39,827 nucleotides of DNA from Fibrobacter succinogenes (GTDB lineage: Bacteria; Fibrobacterota; Chitinivibrionia; Chitinivibrionales; Chitinivibrionaceae): contig DYSA01000002.1 in the NCBI GenBank assembly GCA_020726425.1, forward strand, positions 1-39,827, given 5' to 3'. The position numbers and the translations under genes were made by a program. Of this stretch, positions 21,121 through 30,618 are shown in pieces (the stretch's first letter is position 1; the number at the start of each line of letters is the position of its first letter). Below the pieces are notes generated by a model that made no database searches, was not told the DNA's origin, and saw only the letters and a list, made by a program, of their open reading frames with translations.

Positions 21121-23652
21121 TTATGAAAGGGGAAAACGTTCTGTTGTTGTGATCGATACTTTGAAACATTCTGTTGCACCATCGGCCTTGTAGAATGTGA
21201 CAACGTTTCCATCTTTTTTGAATCTTCCACGCAAGCCGGCTGCAACAATTTCAATTGCATCTTCAAGAGTTGTTCCGTCACTGGTTGAAGTGGAAAGCTG
21301 AATATTGCTGATATTCCCGGTTGAAGGAAGCTTTGCAACGATCTTTGCAATTTCAACAGCGTTTGCCTGAACAGCAGAAAGAATTGCAGCACATTCAGCA
21401 TCAACGTTGCTGTTGATAATGTTCACCGCACTATTCAATTCAGTTGTTTTTGCAACTGCTGCAAACTGTGTTCTGATCCAAGCGTCAAGAACTGCAATAT
21501 CTGCATTGGTATCTTCACCGGTTGTTTTGATCAATGCAACGGAAGTGCTGATTGAATTTACAGTTGTTTGAACTGCTGCAACTGAAGTTTCAATATTGCT
21601 TTCAATGCTTCCCGCAACAAGTCCTGCAACTGGAACATAATTTCTGAAACTCTTCGCGATCACTTCACGGTTCGTTGCAGAATCGGCAAGAGTTGCAGCA
21701 CCCGGCGTTTCACTGTAAAGATTCGTTTGCCGCCCGAAATATTTGTCAATTGCGTTTTCTGTATAAATGAAATCGCTTGAAAGAATTGTCGGTGAGTCGG
21801 TACTATCAAGACGGTAATAGAGTTCAAATACACCCGTCAATCCTGAAACTGGTTCAACCTTCATCGATCCTGAATAATTAGGGTGAGCAACTGCAAGAGT
21901 TGTAAGGGCTGCATCTTTGTAAATCTTCCCGTTTTTGCTTGATCCTGCAGCGTCTTTGATCATAAGACCTAAACCGTTGTCGGTTGCTTCCATGTTCCCC
22001 TCACTGTCATAAACATAACAGCGAATTCTTACCGCTCTTGTTCCTGTTGTCGGGATTGTCCCGCTGTCTGGAATTGTTGTCACGAAAGTTGTGTTGTTTC
22101 TGATCGCAAGAACATCATTTTGACTTGCAATCAATCCAACTGTCGGAAGTTTTGCATAAATAGCAGAAACCTTTGCAGCAATAGAATCAGCATCGAAATC
22201 AGCATACCCCGTTGCACCTTTACGTGAACGAATACCTGAACCGGTACCGTTCCCGATCACGTCAATTCCGGCACCGTTCAGAAGTGATTCAAAAATTGCA
22301 CCTGCACCTGATCTGCTTACGGCGTAGAAACCTGCATTTGAAATACTATCCAAGAACAACGCTTCACCGTCACTCTTCACGACAATTCCGGGGTGTTCAA
22401 GTCCTGTGATTTTTACAACTGCAACATCACCTGAACCGGTTTCAGGTGCCGCGGTTGTTATAAGTTCAAGAGCTGCACCCGTATCACTTTGAATTTTAAC
22501 TGCAGATTTTTCTAAACCACGAGTCCAGATATTTACCGCTGTAGAATCTTCAGAGGTAATTCCAACAGTACCATCAAGCATTGCACTATATGCACCATTG
22601 CTTTTTATTCCAATATGACCACTTGCAGCAAATCCGTTTCCAGTAGAAGACGCAGAGTGTGCGGCGATTCCTGCAGCACCAAATAAGCCCGTATCTGTCG
22701 CTTCAGCATAAACACCTGTCATATTTGCAATTGCATGAATACCTGCAAAATTTCCGCTTGCTTTTAATCCAACACCGCCGGTTCCTGATCCTTCACAAAG
22801 AACAGCAGAAGTTTCAACGGCTTTTGCATAAATCGCATGACTGATATTTGTATAACCAGCTGAAGAACTCCCCGCAATAAGCTTCATCGCATCTCCGCCG
22901 TAAGGTGCTGAAGCACCTGTTCCCGATCCTCCAATAGCTTCAATTGCACTTCCGCCGCTTCCGCCTTTTACATAGAAACCTATTCCCTTCGCACTTGTCT
23001 TTTCAATCAAAACAGAAGAAGAGGTTGCAGAATCGAATGTGCTTGTAAATGTCGCGGCTTCTGCACCGGTACTATTCACGGCAAGGCCTTTTCCTGAATT
23101 ACCTTCAATCAGGAATGCAGGAATTGAAGAAAGCGTGTTTTTAACATAAAAAGCAGGTGCAGCAAGCGAACTTGAATTCTCAAATCGTGAACACCCGTCA
23201 ACTTTCAATGCGTAAGTTGTCCCGTCACCGGTCAAGTATAATTGCTTCAGTTTAAGCGTTGCGGTTCCGTTGTCAACAGCTGCACCTTTAATTCCTCTTA
23301 AATCAGCAGGGATTCCAACGCCATCAGCAACGCTTCCAGCAATAAGAGCATTGTAAATATTCGCCGGATAAACGGTGTATTGCTGCCATGCAACAAGGCA
23401 CCCTGTGACTTTCACCGAAATGATGAAAACGCCCGGCGTATTTGTATCTGTTGCGTTCAGAACAACACTATAAAAACCATTACCAAGGTGAACAGGTGCT
23501 GTTGTGCTATTCTTTGCAGAAAACGAACCACCATCTTTCACCAGTTTAATATCTGCAGCGGCAATTGTTGCTGAAGTTGCAAGTGTTTTACCATCTTCAT
23601 TCACTATCGGCCCGATTACAACCGTTGTTGCTGTACTTTGTTTTAAAAACAT
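21121..23652 (-). CDS. Large tail fibre/receptor-binding-type protein, 843 aa
   Basis: Largest gene of the tail. N-terminal ~100 residues (FLKQSTATTVVIGPIVNEDGK) resemble the base-attached N-domain common in phage fibre proteins. Residues 150-480 are a Gly/Ala/Ser/Thr-rich repeat region (SGKGLAVNSTGAEAATF, IKSNGAYSAMLDGTVGI), typical of a beta-helix. Helical parts follow near 700-790. Likely sets host range. No enzymatic motif recognised. Confidence 0.78.
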   Translation of the reverse strand: MFLKQSTATTVVIGPIVNEDGKTLATSATIAAADIKLVKDGGSFSAKNSTTAPVHLGNGFYSVVLNATDTNTPGVFIISVKVTGCLVAWQQYTVYPANIYNALIAGSVADGVGIPADLRGIKGAAVDNGTATLKLKQLYLTGDGTTYALKVDGCSRFENSSSLAAPAFYVKNTLSSIPAFLIEGNSGKGLAVNSTGAEAATFTSTFDSATSSSVLIEKTSAKGIGFYVKGGSGGSAIEAIGGSGTGASAPYGGDAMKLIAGSSSAGYTNISHAIYAKAVETSAVLCEGSGTGGVGLKASGNFAGIHAIANMTGVYAEATDTGLFGAAGIAAHSASSTGNGFAASGHIGIKSNGAYSAMLDGTVGITSEDSTAVNIWTRGLEKSAVKIQSDTGAALELITTAAPETGSGDVAVVKITGLEHPGIVVKSDGEALFLDSISNAGFYAVSRSGAGAIFESLLNGAGIDVIGNGTGSGIRSRKGATGYADFDADSIAAKVSAIYAKLPTVGLIASQNDVLAIRNNTTFVTTIPDSGTIPTTGTRAVRIRCYVYDSEGNMEATDNGLGLMIKDAAGSSKNGKIYKDAALTTLAVAHPNYSGSMKVEPVSGLTGVFELYYRLDSTDSPTILSSDFIYTENAIDKYFGRQTNLYSETPGAATLADSATNREVIAKSFRNYVPVAGLVAGSIESNIETSVAAVQTTVNSISTSVALIKTTGEDTNADIAVLDAWIRTQFAAVAKTTELNSAVNIINSNVDAECAAILSAVQANAVEIAKIVAKLPSTGNISNIQLSTSTSDGTTLEDAIEIVAAGLRGRFKKDGNVVTFYKADGATECFKVSITTTERFPLS

Positions 23653-23667
23653 AGCCTTACGCTCCTT

Positions 23668-24330
23668 TTACATTCTTGAATTTCTATATTGTCGATCTGT
23701 TCCAACTGAAACATCAGGTGAGTATACTTCCCACGTTATACCAAGCCGCTTAATTTCTGCAAAATAATTATAATACGCCGTGTCCATCGTGAGAACTATT
23801 CCATCCATAGGGGAATCAACTTCATCATACCAATCTTGAAGGAAATTAGGTGAAGCAGGAATAAGATTCATAGAATACGAATTTGCTGCACCAATTGGAG
23901 TTGATACGCTCCCGATAAGATTTGACCAAATAGAATCAATTGGCGGGAAATCGTCAAATTGTGGTGCCCTTGCCCCCCAAGGCGGTTGATTCCATTGATC
24001 ATGATTTCTTCTATTTTGAAGAAAAGCTTTCAGTGTTTTGGTGATACCTGCAATATTGCTTGTTCCCCATTGAATATTTAATCTTACATTTTGAACAGTC
24101 CAGCCGGCACCCCAACGAATTGCAGGATCATCATAAATGTCCGCCGGGTTAAATCTGAAGTATGCTTCAGAACAATACCCAACACCGCCACCACGCTGAA
24201 AGCCTCCCACTCTTGGCGGAATCGTACTACCATAGGAATCAGCAGTTGCATGATTTACAACCGTATAATTGTTGTACTCAAGCCATGTTCCATTATTTGC
24301 CCAAAGACCTGCAGAATATTCAAGTCCCAT
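23668..24330 (-). CDS. Hypothetical tail protein, 220 aa
   Basis: Rich in aromatic and Asn residues (GLWANNGTWLEYNNYTVVNH, AYFRFNPADI). A beta-sandwich similar in pattern to DNRLRE-like or carbohydrate-binding domains is possible, but no family is confirmed. It sits between baseplate J and the large fibre, so it could be a receptor-contact or wedge-attached protein. Confidence 0.7.
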   Translation of the reverse strand: MGLEYSAGLWANNGTWLEYNNYTVVNHATADSYGSTIPPRVGGFQRGGGVGYCSEAYFRFNPADIYDDPAIRWGAGWTVQNVRLNIQWGTSNIAGITKTLKAFLQNRRNHDQWNQPPWGARAPQFDDFPPIDSIWSNLIGSVSTPIGAANSYSMNLIPASPNFLQDWYDEVDSPMDGIVLTMDTAYYNYFAEIKRLGITWEVYSPDVSVGTDRQYRNSRM

Positions 24331-24333
24331 TTT

Positions 24334-25791
24334 TTACCCCGTGATCATGATTCGTGAACTGTCAAACTGCAGCCGTTCAAATGGATCAACAATCAGCAGG
24401 CCGGCAGTATAAACAGGAATTGCACCCTTTCCGATCTCAACCGTTGCCGTTCCGATTCCTGCAACGCTATAAATTGCAGCGTAAAAAGCAGCTGCAGGCA
24501 TATCAACACCCATCGGATAATTTGAACCGATTGCAACCGCTGCAGCCTGAATTTTTTCTTTATAATCAGCCTGCCGGCTCATATCTGGATTGACTTGAAC
24601 AACAATTCTCACGTGTGCCGGGCTGTAAACAGGCCGTGAAAATTTGACTTCCTGTGAATTTCCTGAATTGTCGATCACTGAAACTGAAGTTGAACCAATC
24701 GTTTCAATTCCGCCGGGCTTGCTTGCCCAAATAGCCCCGCCAACTTCTTCATCAATTCCAAGTTCACCATCAGCAACAATTGCTATTGAATGAGGCGGCA
24801 TGATTCCTTTTGATACGCTTGAATCGTTTTCCTGAACAGAACAGAAAGAAACTCCGTTCACATTTCTTACAGAGTTCGCAACCGCGTCAATTGTTCCAGC
24901 CTTCGCACTTGAAAAAGCGTTCAGAACTCGCAATCTCAATTCAGTATCATTTTCAATTCCAGAACCGGGGCGAATATCAAAAATATTCGATACTTCAACA
25001 AGGCCTGAAACCGGTGTTACGATCTGATTTATTGAATATGAACCGCCGTTAAATGTCCCATCTTCCAAGGCCTGAAAGTTTCCAGCCGTTCCGATTTCAT
25101 CAATCACAATCGATGTGAAACTATTCAATTTGAAATCATATTCATCTTGCGAAGGAACAATTTCAAAATCTGAATTGGTTGCTTTGCAAATGAATCTGCT
25201 GTCGGTGCTGATCCTTGCTGAAAGATAGGCCGCAACCGTTTCAGGTGTATCACCATCGATTGCAGTATAAACAGCATCAAAAACGCCGCTTCCATCGATA
25301 TTTGATAATGAAATTCTGAAAACCTGACCAGCTCCCGGCGTGACGGTGATCTTTGCCCGTAGAATAACCAACTGATCAGGCGTGATTGTTTCATGCTGCA
25401 CAAGCTGAAAAACTGGTTCACCTTCAACACTTGGTGCCTTTGCCTTTGTTCCGCTTGGAATCAATACCGTTCCGCCGTATTTGGCGATCAATGCAACGCG
25501 GCTTGTTGCCTTTGTTGCACCTCTTCGATAGATTCCACGGAAGAACGCCACATCTTCAAGATTGGCACCTTCAGAACCGTTTATGCTTTTACCTGCAGCA
25601 ACCATTGAAAGAACTTCCCAAAGATCGGCAATTACCTTTGAAACAACTCCGATTTCTTGCCCTGTTGTGCTGCTTGCACTAACATCAAGATCATCGCCGA
25701 AAGCACCTTTGAAACCTGTCTCAAGGTCTGAAATAATATCGCTGAGTCTCTTTGTAACAAAGCCGGCTGCAGTTACACCGTAATTGCTCAT
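24334..25791 (-). CDS. Baseplate J-like protein, 485 aa
   Basis: Wedge protein conserved in contractile tails. GVTAAGFVTKRLSDIISDLE at the N-terminus, then the GSEGANLEDVAFFRGIYRRGATKATS region, GTKAKAPSVEGEPVF, and the C-terminal domain with AHVRIVVQVNPDMSR and VDMPAAAFYAAIYSVAGIGTATVEI. Length and position directly after the gp25-like gene are standard. Ends 3 bases before the next gene. Confidence 0.92.
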   Translation of the reverse strand: MSNYGVTAAGFVTKRLSDIISDLETGFKGAFGDDLDVSASSTTGQEIGVVSKVIADLWEVLSMVAAGKSINGSEGANLEDVAFFRGIYRRGATKATSRVALIAKYGGTVLIPSGTKAKAPSVEGEPVFQLVQHETITPDQLVILRAKITVTPGAGQVFRISLSNIDGSGVFDAVYTAIDGDTPETVAAYLSARISTDSRFICKATNSDFEIVPSQDEYDFKLNSFTSIVIDEIGTAGNFQALEDGTFNGGSYSINQIVTPVSGLVEVSNIFDIRPGSGIENDTELRLRVLNAFSSAKAGTIDAVANSVRNVNGVSFCSVQENDSSVSKGIMPPHSIAIVADGELGIDEEVGGAIWASKPGGIETIGSTSVSVIDNSGNSQEVKFSRPVYSPAHVRIVVQVNPDMSRQADYKEKIQAAAVAIGSNYPMGVDMPAAAFYAAIYSVAGIGTATVEIGKGAIPVYTAGLLIVDPFERLQFDSSRIMITG

Positions 25792-26144
25792 ATTGATTCC
25801 TTTCTTCGTATTTCTCCATAAACGGAATCTGCAATGAATTCAACGTAAAGTTTACGCTCTTTTTTATCGAAATTGATCACGAATTTCTTCAATCGTGTAA
25901 TCTCAGGATCGCGTGTAATTGTTCCCCGCATGATTCCTGAAATCAGCTGCAAGTTCGGGTTCTTTTTTCCAAGCATTCCAAAATTAACCGAACCGCCTGA
26001 AGTATCAAGAAACCATTCACCGCAAATGTGACCAAGCTTGATTCTTATTCTTTGCACAAGTGCTTCGGATCCGCTGATTATTCGTTGATCTCTGTTTACT
26101 GTTTCCAAGTCCCACGTATTAGGATCAAGAGCAAAATCTTTCAT
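25788..26144 (-). CDS. Baseplate wedge protein, gp25/W-like, 118 aa
   Basis: gp25-like wedge: FALDPNTWDLETVNRDQRIISGSEALVQRIRIKLGHICGEWFLD, followed by GGSVNFGMLG and LKKFVINFD. In contractile tails gp25 nucleates sheath assembly on the baseplate. Start at 26144 is overlapped by the preceding stop; the longer ORF start lacks support. Stop overlaps the baseplate J ATG. Confidence 0.85.
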   Translation of the reverse strand: MKDFALDPNTWDLETVNRDQRIISGSEALVQRIRIKLGHICGEWFLDTSGGSVNFGMLGKKNPNLQLISGIMRGTITRDPEITRLKKFVINFDKKERKLYVEFIADSVYGEIRRKESI

Positions 26145-26145
26145 T

Positions 26146-26520
26146 TTACATTCCCCCGGCCTTCGTTTGGCCTGCTGCTGAAATTTTAACGGAACAAACA
26201 CACGGAACAACAGTTTGACCAACTGTGAACGATCCGTTACAAATGCCTGAATCATTTTCGCGTAATGGTTTCAGCTTATCAGTTGAGCATTTCACCGCCG
26301 TTGGTAAAATGGTTGCAACACCTGTTATAAATACGCCACCAGTTAGAACGCAACCAGTAGCCGTGATTGTCATTTGTTCACAATAGACGTTTTTATGATC
26401 AGCAAGCAAACGCGGTGCTTGTGCTGCAACTGGTATCATGCCATCAGGCAAACCGGGAACGGCAGCGGTTTTCTGCTGATATTCAAGTTTGAATCCCGGA
26501 ACTGCAAAAAGATTATTCAC
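26146..26520 (-). CDS. Baseplate-region protein, possible spike tip or PAAR-like, 124 aa
   Basis: Cys/Gly/Thr-rich with alternating short strands (TATGCVLTGGVFITGVATILP, VGQTVVPCVCSV). It follows the Gp138-like spike, overlapping its stop, and precedes the gp25-like protein. Simple-baseplate phages have a small spike-tip or plug protein here, so this is a reasonable role; a PAAR fold is not proved. Confidence 0.6.
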   Translation of the reverse strand: MNNLFAVPGFKLEYQQKTAAVPGLPDGMIPVAAQAPRLLADHKNVYCEQMTITATGCVLTGGVFITGVATILPTAVKCSTDKLKPLRENDSGICNGSFTVGQTVVPCVCSVKISAAGQTKAGGM

Positions 26521-27023
26521 GGTTTAATCTCCAAGGCACCATTGTTGAATGAAATTGAACCGCTTTTCTGCATAACAACTTCAGCTTTCCCGAAAATAAT
26601 TCTTGCCGCACCGTCACCCTTTCGGGCAATTCCTTTGCCTGAAGAGAAAAGCCCCGGAATTGCAACAGCATCAGAAATGCTGTGTTTTCTTCCATCGTCA
26701 CTTTCGCCGGCCTGACCTGATTGCTGCCAGCCTTCAATCGATCTTTCACAAAAAATCAGAAGAACTCCGGTTCCAACTTCAACGGGGAAATCTAAACCAA
26801 AATCAGCGGTTCCCGGAAACACCAAAGGAACGTCAGGGATTACAGGAAGATCACCAATTGAACCATCGGAAAGGGGAAGTTTGATCAGTGGCTTTACGTC
26901 AACGGTTCCGGCTGCTGAATCATAGCTTTCAACTGATCCTGGCATTGAAGTGTGAATGCCTGAAATCATTCTTGCACAAACTGTTTCAATTGCTTCCTGA
27001 AGTGCTTCGGCTTCATGTGTCAT
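26517..27023 (-). CDS. Gp138-type baseplate spike (OB-fold domain), 168 aa
   Basis: Phage Gp138 N-terminal-like pattern: GSVESYDSAAGTVDVKPLIKLPL, DLPVIPDVPLVFPG, FPVEVGTGVLLIFCERSIEGW. This beta-barrel (OB-like) forms the central membrane-piercing spike. Start at 27023, with AAAGGTGA upstream and overlapping the preceding stop (ATGA), preferred over 27053. Confidence 0.85.
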   Translation of the reverse strand: MTHEAEALQEAIETVCARMISGIHTSMPGSVESYDSAAGTVDVKPLIKLPLSDGSIGDLPVIPDVPLVFPGTADFGLDFPVEVGTGVLLIFCERSIEGWQQSGQAGESDDGRKHSISDAVAIPGLFSSGKGIARKGDGAARIIFGKAEVVMQKSGSISFNNGALEIKP

Positions 27024-27850
27024 AAGTCTTTCACCTTTACTGTTGTTCCCCAATTTTGCCCGTGCGTATCACCTTCATGTTTCACTTCAGATACAACGAA
27101 GAATTGCCCCGGTATTTCAGCACTTACAACTTTCACGAATCCAAGAACACGGGCATTGAAAAACAAGAGTGATTTCAATTCCCAGCCCCAAATCTTTTTT
27201 TTGTCTTTCTCTTCAAATGTTCTCAATGGATAACCAAGCAGCCCGGTTGTTGCAGATAAAACCGGTGAATTCAATTCAGGCGTTCCGCCGCCTTTCGGCT
27301 GGATAAATAGAACATTATCAACAACCACCGCTTCAGCGTTCACACGTGCTGCAACTTGCCTGATTCCATCAATCATAGTTCCTGCAAACGCATATCCTGC
27401 CGGGTAAGGTTTATCAACAAGCTGTTCTTTGTTTTTCCATTCAACAGGAAGGCCGCCACGGGAAACAATATCACGCAAAACTTCGGTTGCACTATATCCG
27501 CTTTTGAAAGAGCATGAAAGCCATGCTTTATGAAGTTCTTTTGAACCGCTTCGGCATTCAAAAACGGTATCACTTCCCGTTTCATTTCGTGGAGTTGTAA
27601 AACGTATGATTTCCCCGGAAAAGCAAACGCCGTTGCTGTTCTTATATCCTGCTGTGAGAATAAGAAAATCGCCGCTCTGCAAACTGTCTGAAGTTTGTTT
27701 TGAAAGATTCGTAACCGTAACAGTTGCAGTGCATTCTTTTTCTGTTTTCGTCACTGTAAAAGCAACTCGAAGCCCTTCAATGATAAGGCTTGCACCAAGT
27801 TTCTTTTTGATCTCAACACGGCAAACACGCTGAAAAAGTTCTGTACTCAT
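27020..27850 (-). CDS. Baseplate hub protein (Pam3 gp17-like), 276 aa
   Basis: Hub domain typical of simple contractile baseplates: VCRVEIKKKLGASLIIEGLRVAFTV, GDFLILTAGYK, FSGEIIRFTTPRNETG, and the repeat of short beta strands after GGTPELNSPVLSATTGLLG. It is analogous to gp27/gpD hubs that hold the spike. Starts immediately at the end of the plug-like gene. Confidence 0.78.
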   Translation of the reverse strand: MSTELFQRVCRVEIKKKLGASLIIEGLRVAFTVTKTEKECTATVTVTNLSKQTSDSLQSGDFLILTAGYKNSNGVCFSGEIIRFTTPRNETGSDTVFECRSGSKELHKAWLSCSFKSGYSATEVLRDIVSRGGLPVEWKNKEQLVDKPYPAGYAFAGTMIDGIRQVAARVNAEAVVVDNVLFIQPKGGGTPELNSPVLSATTGLLGYPLRTFEEKDKKKIWGWELKSLLFFNARVLGFVKVVSAEIPGQFFVVSEVKHEGDTHGQNWGTTVKVKDL

Positions 27851-28197
27851 CACAACACCTCTGCTGCTTCAGCCGATCCAATGTAATAGATTGCAAATCT
27901 TCCCGAAGTAAGATTTTCATAATCGATTGCCAGAAATTCGGCTTGTGCATCGGAATCTTCAGGAATGCAAAAGAAATTCCCTTTCAGTTCTGGAATTCTC
28001 TGAAGTGCTGAAATCGAAATAAGAGGCGAAAACGGCACAACTTGAACGCCTGAAACAATATCAACTCCGTTGCTGCTGCATGAGAAAAGATACTTTTCAA
28101 CCATCGGCAGCCACATCAATGCAACGTTTATGATTACATTTTCAACGGTGATCGTTTGTTCAAAATGCGAAGTATCGAAAATCTGTATTTTTTCCAT
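27850..28197 (-). CDS. Baseplate plug-like protein (Pam3 gp18/DUF6983 type), 115 aa
   Basis: Compact beta protein (QTITVENVIINVALMWLP, KYLFSCSSNGVDIVSGV). In Pam3-type phages a ~100-residue plug protein lies between the Dit-like protein and the hub. The gene order fits. Ends TGATG with the next gene. Family assignment is from pattern only. Confidence 0.7.
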   Translation of the reverse strand: MEKIQIFDTSHFEQTITVENVIINVALMWLPMVEKYLFSCSSNGVDIVSGVQVVPFSPLISISALQRIPELKGNFFCIPEDSDAQAEFLAIDYENLTSGRFAIYYIGSAEAAEVL

Positions 28198-28198
28198 C

Positions 28199-28888
28199 TT
28201 AATCTATCCCCGGCATTCCTGCTTTAAGGCCGCCCGTCATATACTCCATGAATCCAATATCACCATCACGCCATTTTGCTGCAAGGCTTTTATTTTGCGT
28301 TGACTGCTTGCCGGCATCAACCTTTTTTTGTCCTTGCTTATTGGCTCCCTGTTTTGCACCAGTTGACTTAACAGCGATATGCGGGGAACTGGTAAGCTGC
28401 AAACTGGCAATTTCGATTTCACGGAATCGCAAGCTGAAAACTGCATAGGTGATTTGATCCGGGTTCCTTGGAACTGAAACCGATTCGATCACCATGTTTT
28501 TATAAAAACCAAGACTATGAACAACAGTAAAAAGTTTTTTCTCTTTTGAATCCATGATCGAACGAAAATCTTCAAAAGCCTGCTGAATTACTCTTTTTTG
28601 AGCATCAATGTTTTCTTGGTGATCAGTTGGGTAAGGGGCATTCACTTGACCAAATTCACCGATCAAATCCGTTTTTGTCCCTGTTATGATCACTGACATT
28701 GAAAACGTCAACGGTTCACGCTTCGAGTGATCGGAAATGTTCTTTCCGTTTTCAACAGGGAAATTTGTATAAGTGTTTTTCAACTCATGGTTTTCTTCTG
28801 CTGTCAAGTTAGCAACCAGAACCGGCGTTGCTTCTGCTCCAAGCGTATCAAATTCGTCTTGATAAAAGAGAAATGAAACTTCACTCAT
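28199..28888 (-). CDS. Dit-like/baseplate initiator-type protein, 229 aa
   Basis: Follows the tape measure. SFLFYQDEFDTLGAEATPVLVANLTAEENHELKNTY, KREPLTFSMSVIITG and QVNAPYPTDHQENIDAQKR match the N-terminal domain of Dit-like tail proteins of simple myoviruses. The C-terminal part is Gln/Lys-rich. Probably forms the ring linking tube and baseplate. Confidence 0.75.
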   Translation of the reverse strand: MSEVSFLFYQDEFDTLGAEATPVLVANLTAEENHELKNTYTNFPVENGKNISDHSKREPLTFSMSVIITGTKTDLIGEFGQVNAPYPTDHQENIDAQKRVIQQAFEDFRSIMDSKEKKLFTVVHSLGFYKNMVIESVSVPRNPDQITYAVFSLRFREIEIASLQLTSSPHIAVKSTGAKQGANKQGQKKVDAGKQSTQNKSLAAKWRDGDIGFMEYMTGGLKAGMPGID

Positions 28889-28890
28889 AA

Positions 28891-30411
28891 CTATTTCCTT
28901 TCAACGAAATTGTTCATTCTTGTGACTTGCTTATAGGCATCGATTGAACCGCTTCTTGCTGCGCCTGAAATCTGCATTGGCGTTGCGTTTGATCCTGCAA
29001 CCTGAACAACTACCCCGCCGGCGTTGAACGTATTTCCTGCAGCAGCTCCATAATTCGGCATAAATGCTGAAGCCTGATTTGCAGTGTTGTAATTCCCATT
29101 TGTAGAGGCAACAAGTTCATTTTTAGATTTTCCAGAAAAGAAATCAGTGAAAGCTTTCACCGCAGGGCTGTTCATCAGATCATAAATTTTCTGAACTAAG
29201 TTGTCGATCATTTCAGTTGCAAATTCGTCAATGGTAACAATAGAATCTTTGATCTCTTTAAGTTTGTTCCACATCGGGGCAAATGCTGAATCTCCACCGC
29301 TTGCCCACTTTTCAAAATCATCACTCAAAACACCGATCAGGAAAATTGCACCTAAAAGAATAACGGTAATTTGCAGCAATGGAAGCAAAACGGCTTTTGC
29401 AAGATTTCCAGTAAGTGCAAGAGCTGTATTTATCACAACCATGTTTGCAGAAATTGCCGTTATCGCACTTGAAATTGCGCCAACTCCAATAAGCAGCGTT
29501 CCAACACCAGTGATCAGAACCGGAATCAATGCAACAATTGCAAGAATAATTCCAATCATCATTTTCAACCATCCGGGCATTGCCTTGAACATATCGGCGA
29601 TATTGTGAACAGCTTTCATGAATCCAATCAGGGCTTTTGCTGCTGATTTAAGTTGTGGCAAGAAGCTTTCACCGATTGCAGCAAATGCCATGTGCATTTC
29701 ATCTTTAACCGTTGACCATAAACCGATCAAAGCTTGTGATCCTTTTTCCATTCCCTGAAAGAATCTTCCGCCTTGACTTGTCTCTTTGATAAGTGCCTCT
29801 TTTACCATTTGGGCACTGATCAAACCGTCTTCCATATCTTTCTTTAGTTGTGCAAGGCTTTTACCTGTACTCTGTGAAATCGTTTGAAGCGGATTGAAGC
29901 CGGCGTTGATAAACTGAAGCAAATCTTGTCCCTGCAGCCTTCCCATTGCTTGCATTTGTGAAAATGCGTATGTAAGCCGTGAAAACTTATCCTTGCTTCC
30001 AAGTGCCACATCTCCAAGCTGCTTCATGATTGGCAAGGTATCTTCAAGAGCAACGCCAAAGCCTAAAAGTGTTTCGGTGCTTTGTGCAAGGTCTTTTGTT
30101 TCATACGGCGTTTCTGCTGCCATCTCTGTAAGGTCTTTTTTAAGCTGCAACGCTTTTTCTTGGCTTCCGGTGAGAACTTCAAACTGAGTCACCAGCATTT
30201 CCATATCTGCCGTAGCTTTTACGCTCGCGGTTCCAAGTCCTACGATTGGAACGGTAAGAACAGCACCAAGGGCAACGCCGGCACCCATAAGGGCACCGCC
30301 AATGTTCTGAAGCTTTTCAGCTGCTCCCCTTGCTTGTGCTTCAAGGTTTCTCAATGCTGTATCGTCAACACGCCAATTCAGCAGGGCTACAAATTCATCA
30401 ACAATCTTCAT
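28891..30411 (-). CDS. Tape measure protein, 506 aa
   Basis: Sets tail length and crosses the membrane with DNA. N-terminal coiled part (RNLEAQARGAAEKLQNIGG), a tape_meas_nterm-like region (TQFEVLTGSQEKALQLKKDL; SRLTYAFSQMQAMGRLQGQDLLQFINAGFNPL), then several hydrophobic segments (MMIGIILAIVALIPVLITG; AVLLPLLQITVILLGAIFL). Short for a tape measure, so the tail is probably short. It overlaps the previous gene by 14 bases. Confidence 0.93.
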   Translation of the reverse strand: MKIVDEFVALLNWRVDDTALRNLEAQARGAAEKLQNIGGALMGAGVALGAVLTVPIVGLGTASVKATADMEMLVTQFEVLTGSQEKALQLKKDLTEMAAETPYETKDLAQSTETLLGFGVALEDTLPIMKQLGDVALGSKDKFSRLTYAFSQMQAMGRLQGQDLLQFINAGFNPLQTISQSTGKSLAQLKKDMEDGLISAQMVKEALIKETSQGGRFFQGMEKGSQALIGLWSTVKDEMHMAFAAIGESFLPQLKSAAKALIGFMKAVHNIADMFKAMPGWLKMMIGIILAIVALIPVLITGVGTLLIGVGAISSAITAISANMVVINTALALTGNLAKAVLLPLLQITVILLGAIFLIGVLSDDFEKWASGGDSAFAPMWNKLKEIKDSIVTIDEFATEMIDNLVQKIYDLMNSPAVKAFTDFFSGKSKNELVASTNGNYNTANQASAFMPNYGAAAGNTFNAGGVVVQVAGSNATPMQISGAARSGSIDAYKQVTRMNNFVERK

Positions 30412-30598
30412 TTTCAGATTCTCGCTTTTTTCTGTGAAATTCGCCTATTGCTTTTTCAGTTTCACTCTGATAATTACGATACGCAATCAAGCGTTGAAGA
30501 TCATCGTAATCATATTCAAATTCAAGCTCACGCAAAGAAACAGCCCCAGAAGTAACCGCCGCCCAAATAGCCGCTTCAATTCTGAGGCTGTCATTCAT
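30398..30598 (-). CDS. Tail assembly chaperone second part (likely frame-shifted extension), 66 aa from ATG
   Basis: Between the first chaperone gene and the tape measure, the usual place of the G-T extension. The ATG at 30598 has a poor ribosome site. The same frame stays open upstream, with no ATG/GTG/TTG, through YYEAIEDETAEARIAAEL, back to a TGA at about 30700. This frame is -1 relative to the preceding gene. Either translated by re-initiation or as a frameshift fusion. FEYDYDDLQRLIAYRNYQ is the conserved-looking part. Confidence 0.65.
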   Translation of the reverse strand: MNDSLRIEAAIWAAVTSGAVSLRELEFEYDYDDLQRLIAYRNYQSETEKAIGEFHRKKRESENEDC

Positions 30599-30618
30599 TC
30601 TTTCAGATAATTCAGCCG

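Noticed and set aside
21121-23652. Many plus-strand ORFs inside the large fibre gene
   Set aside because: Shadows of a repetitive Gly/Ala/Ser/Thr-rich gene; they have no ribosome sites and look basic and His-rich.
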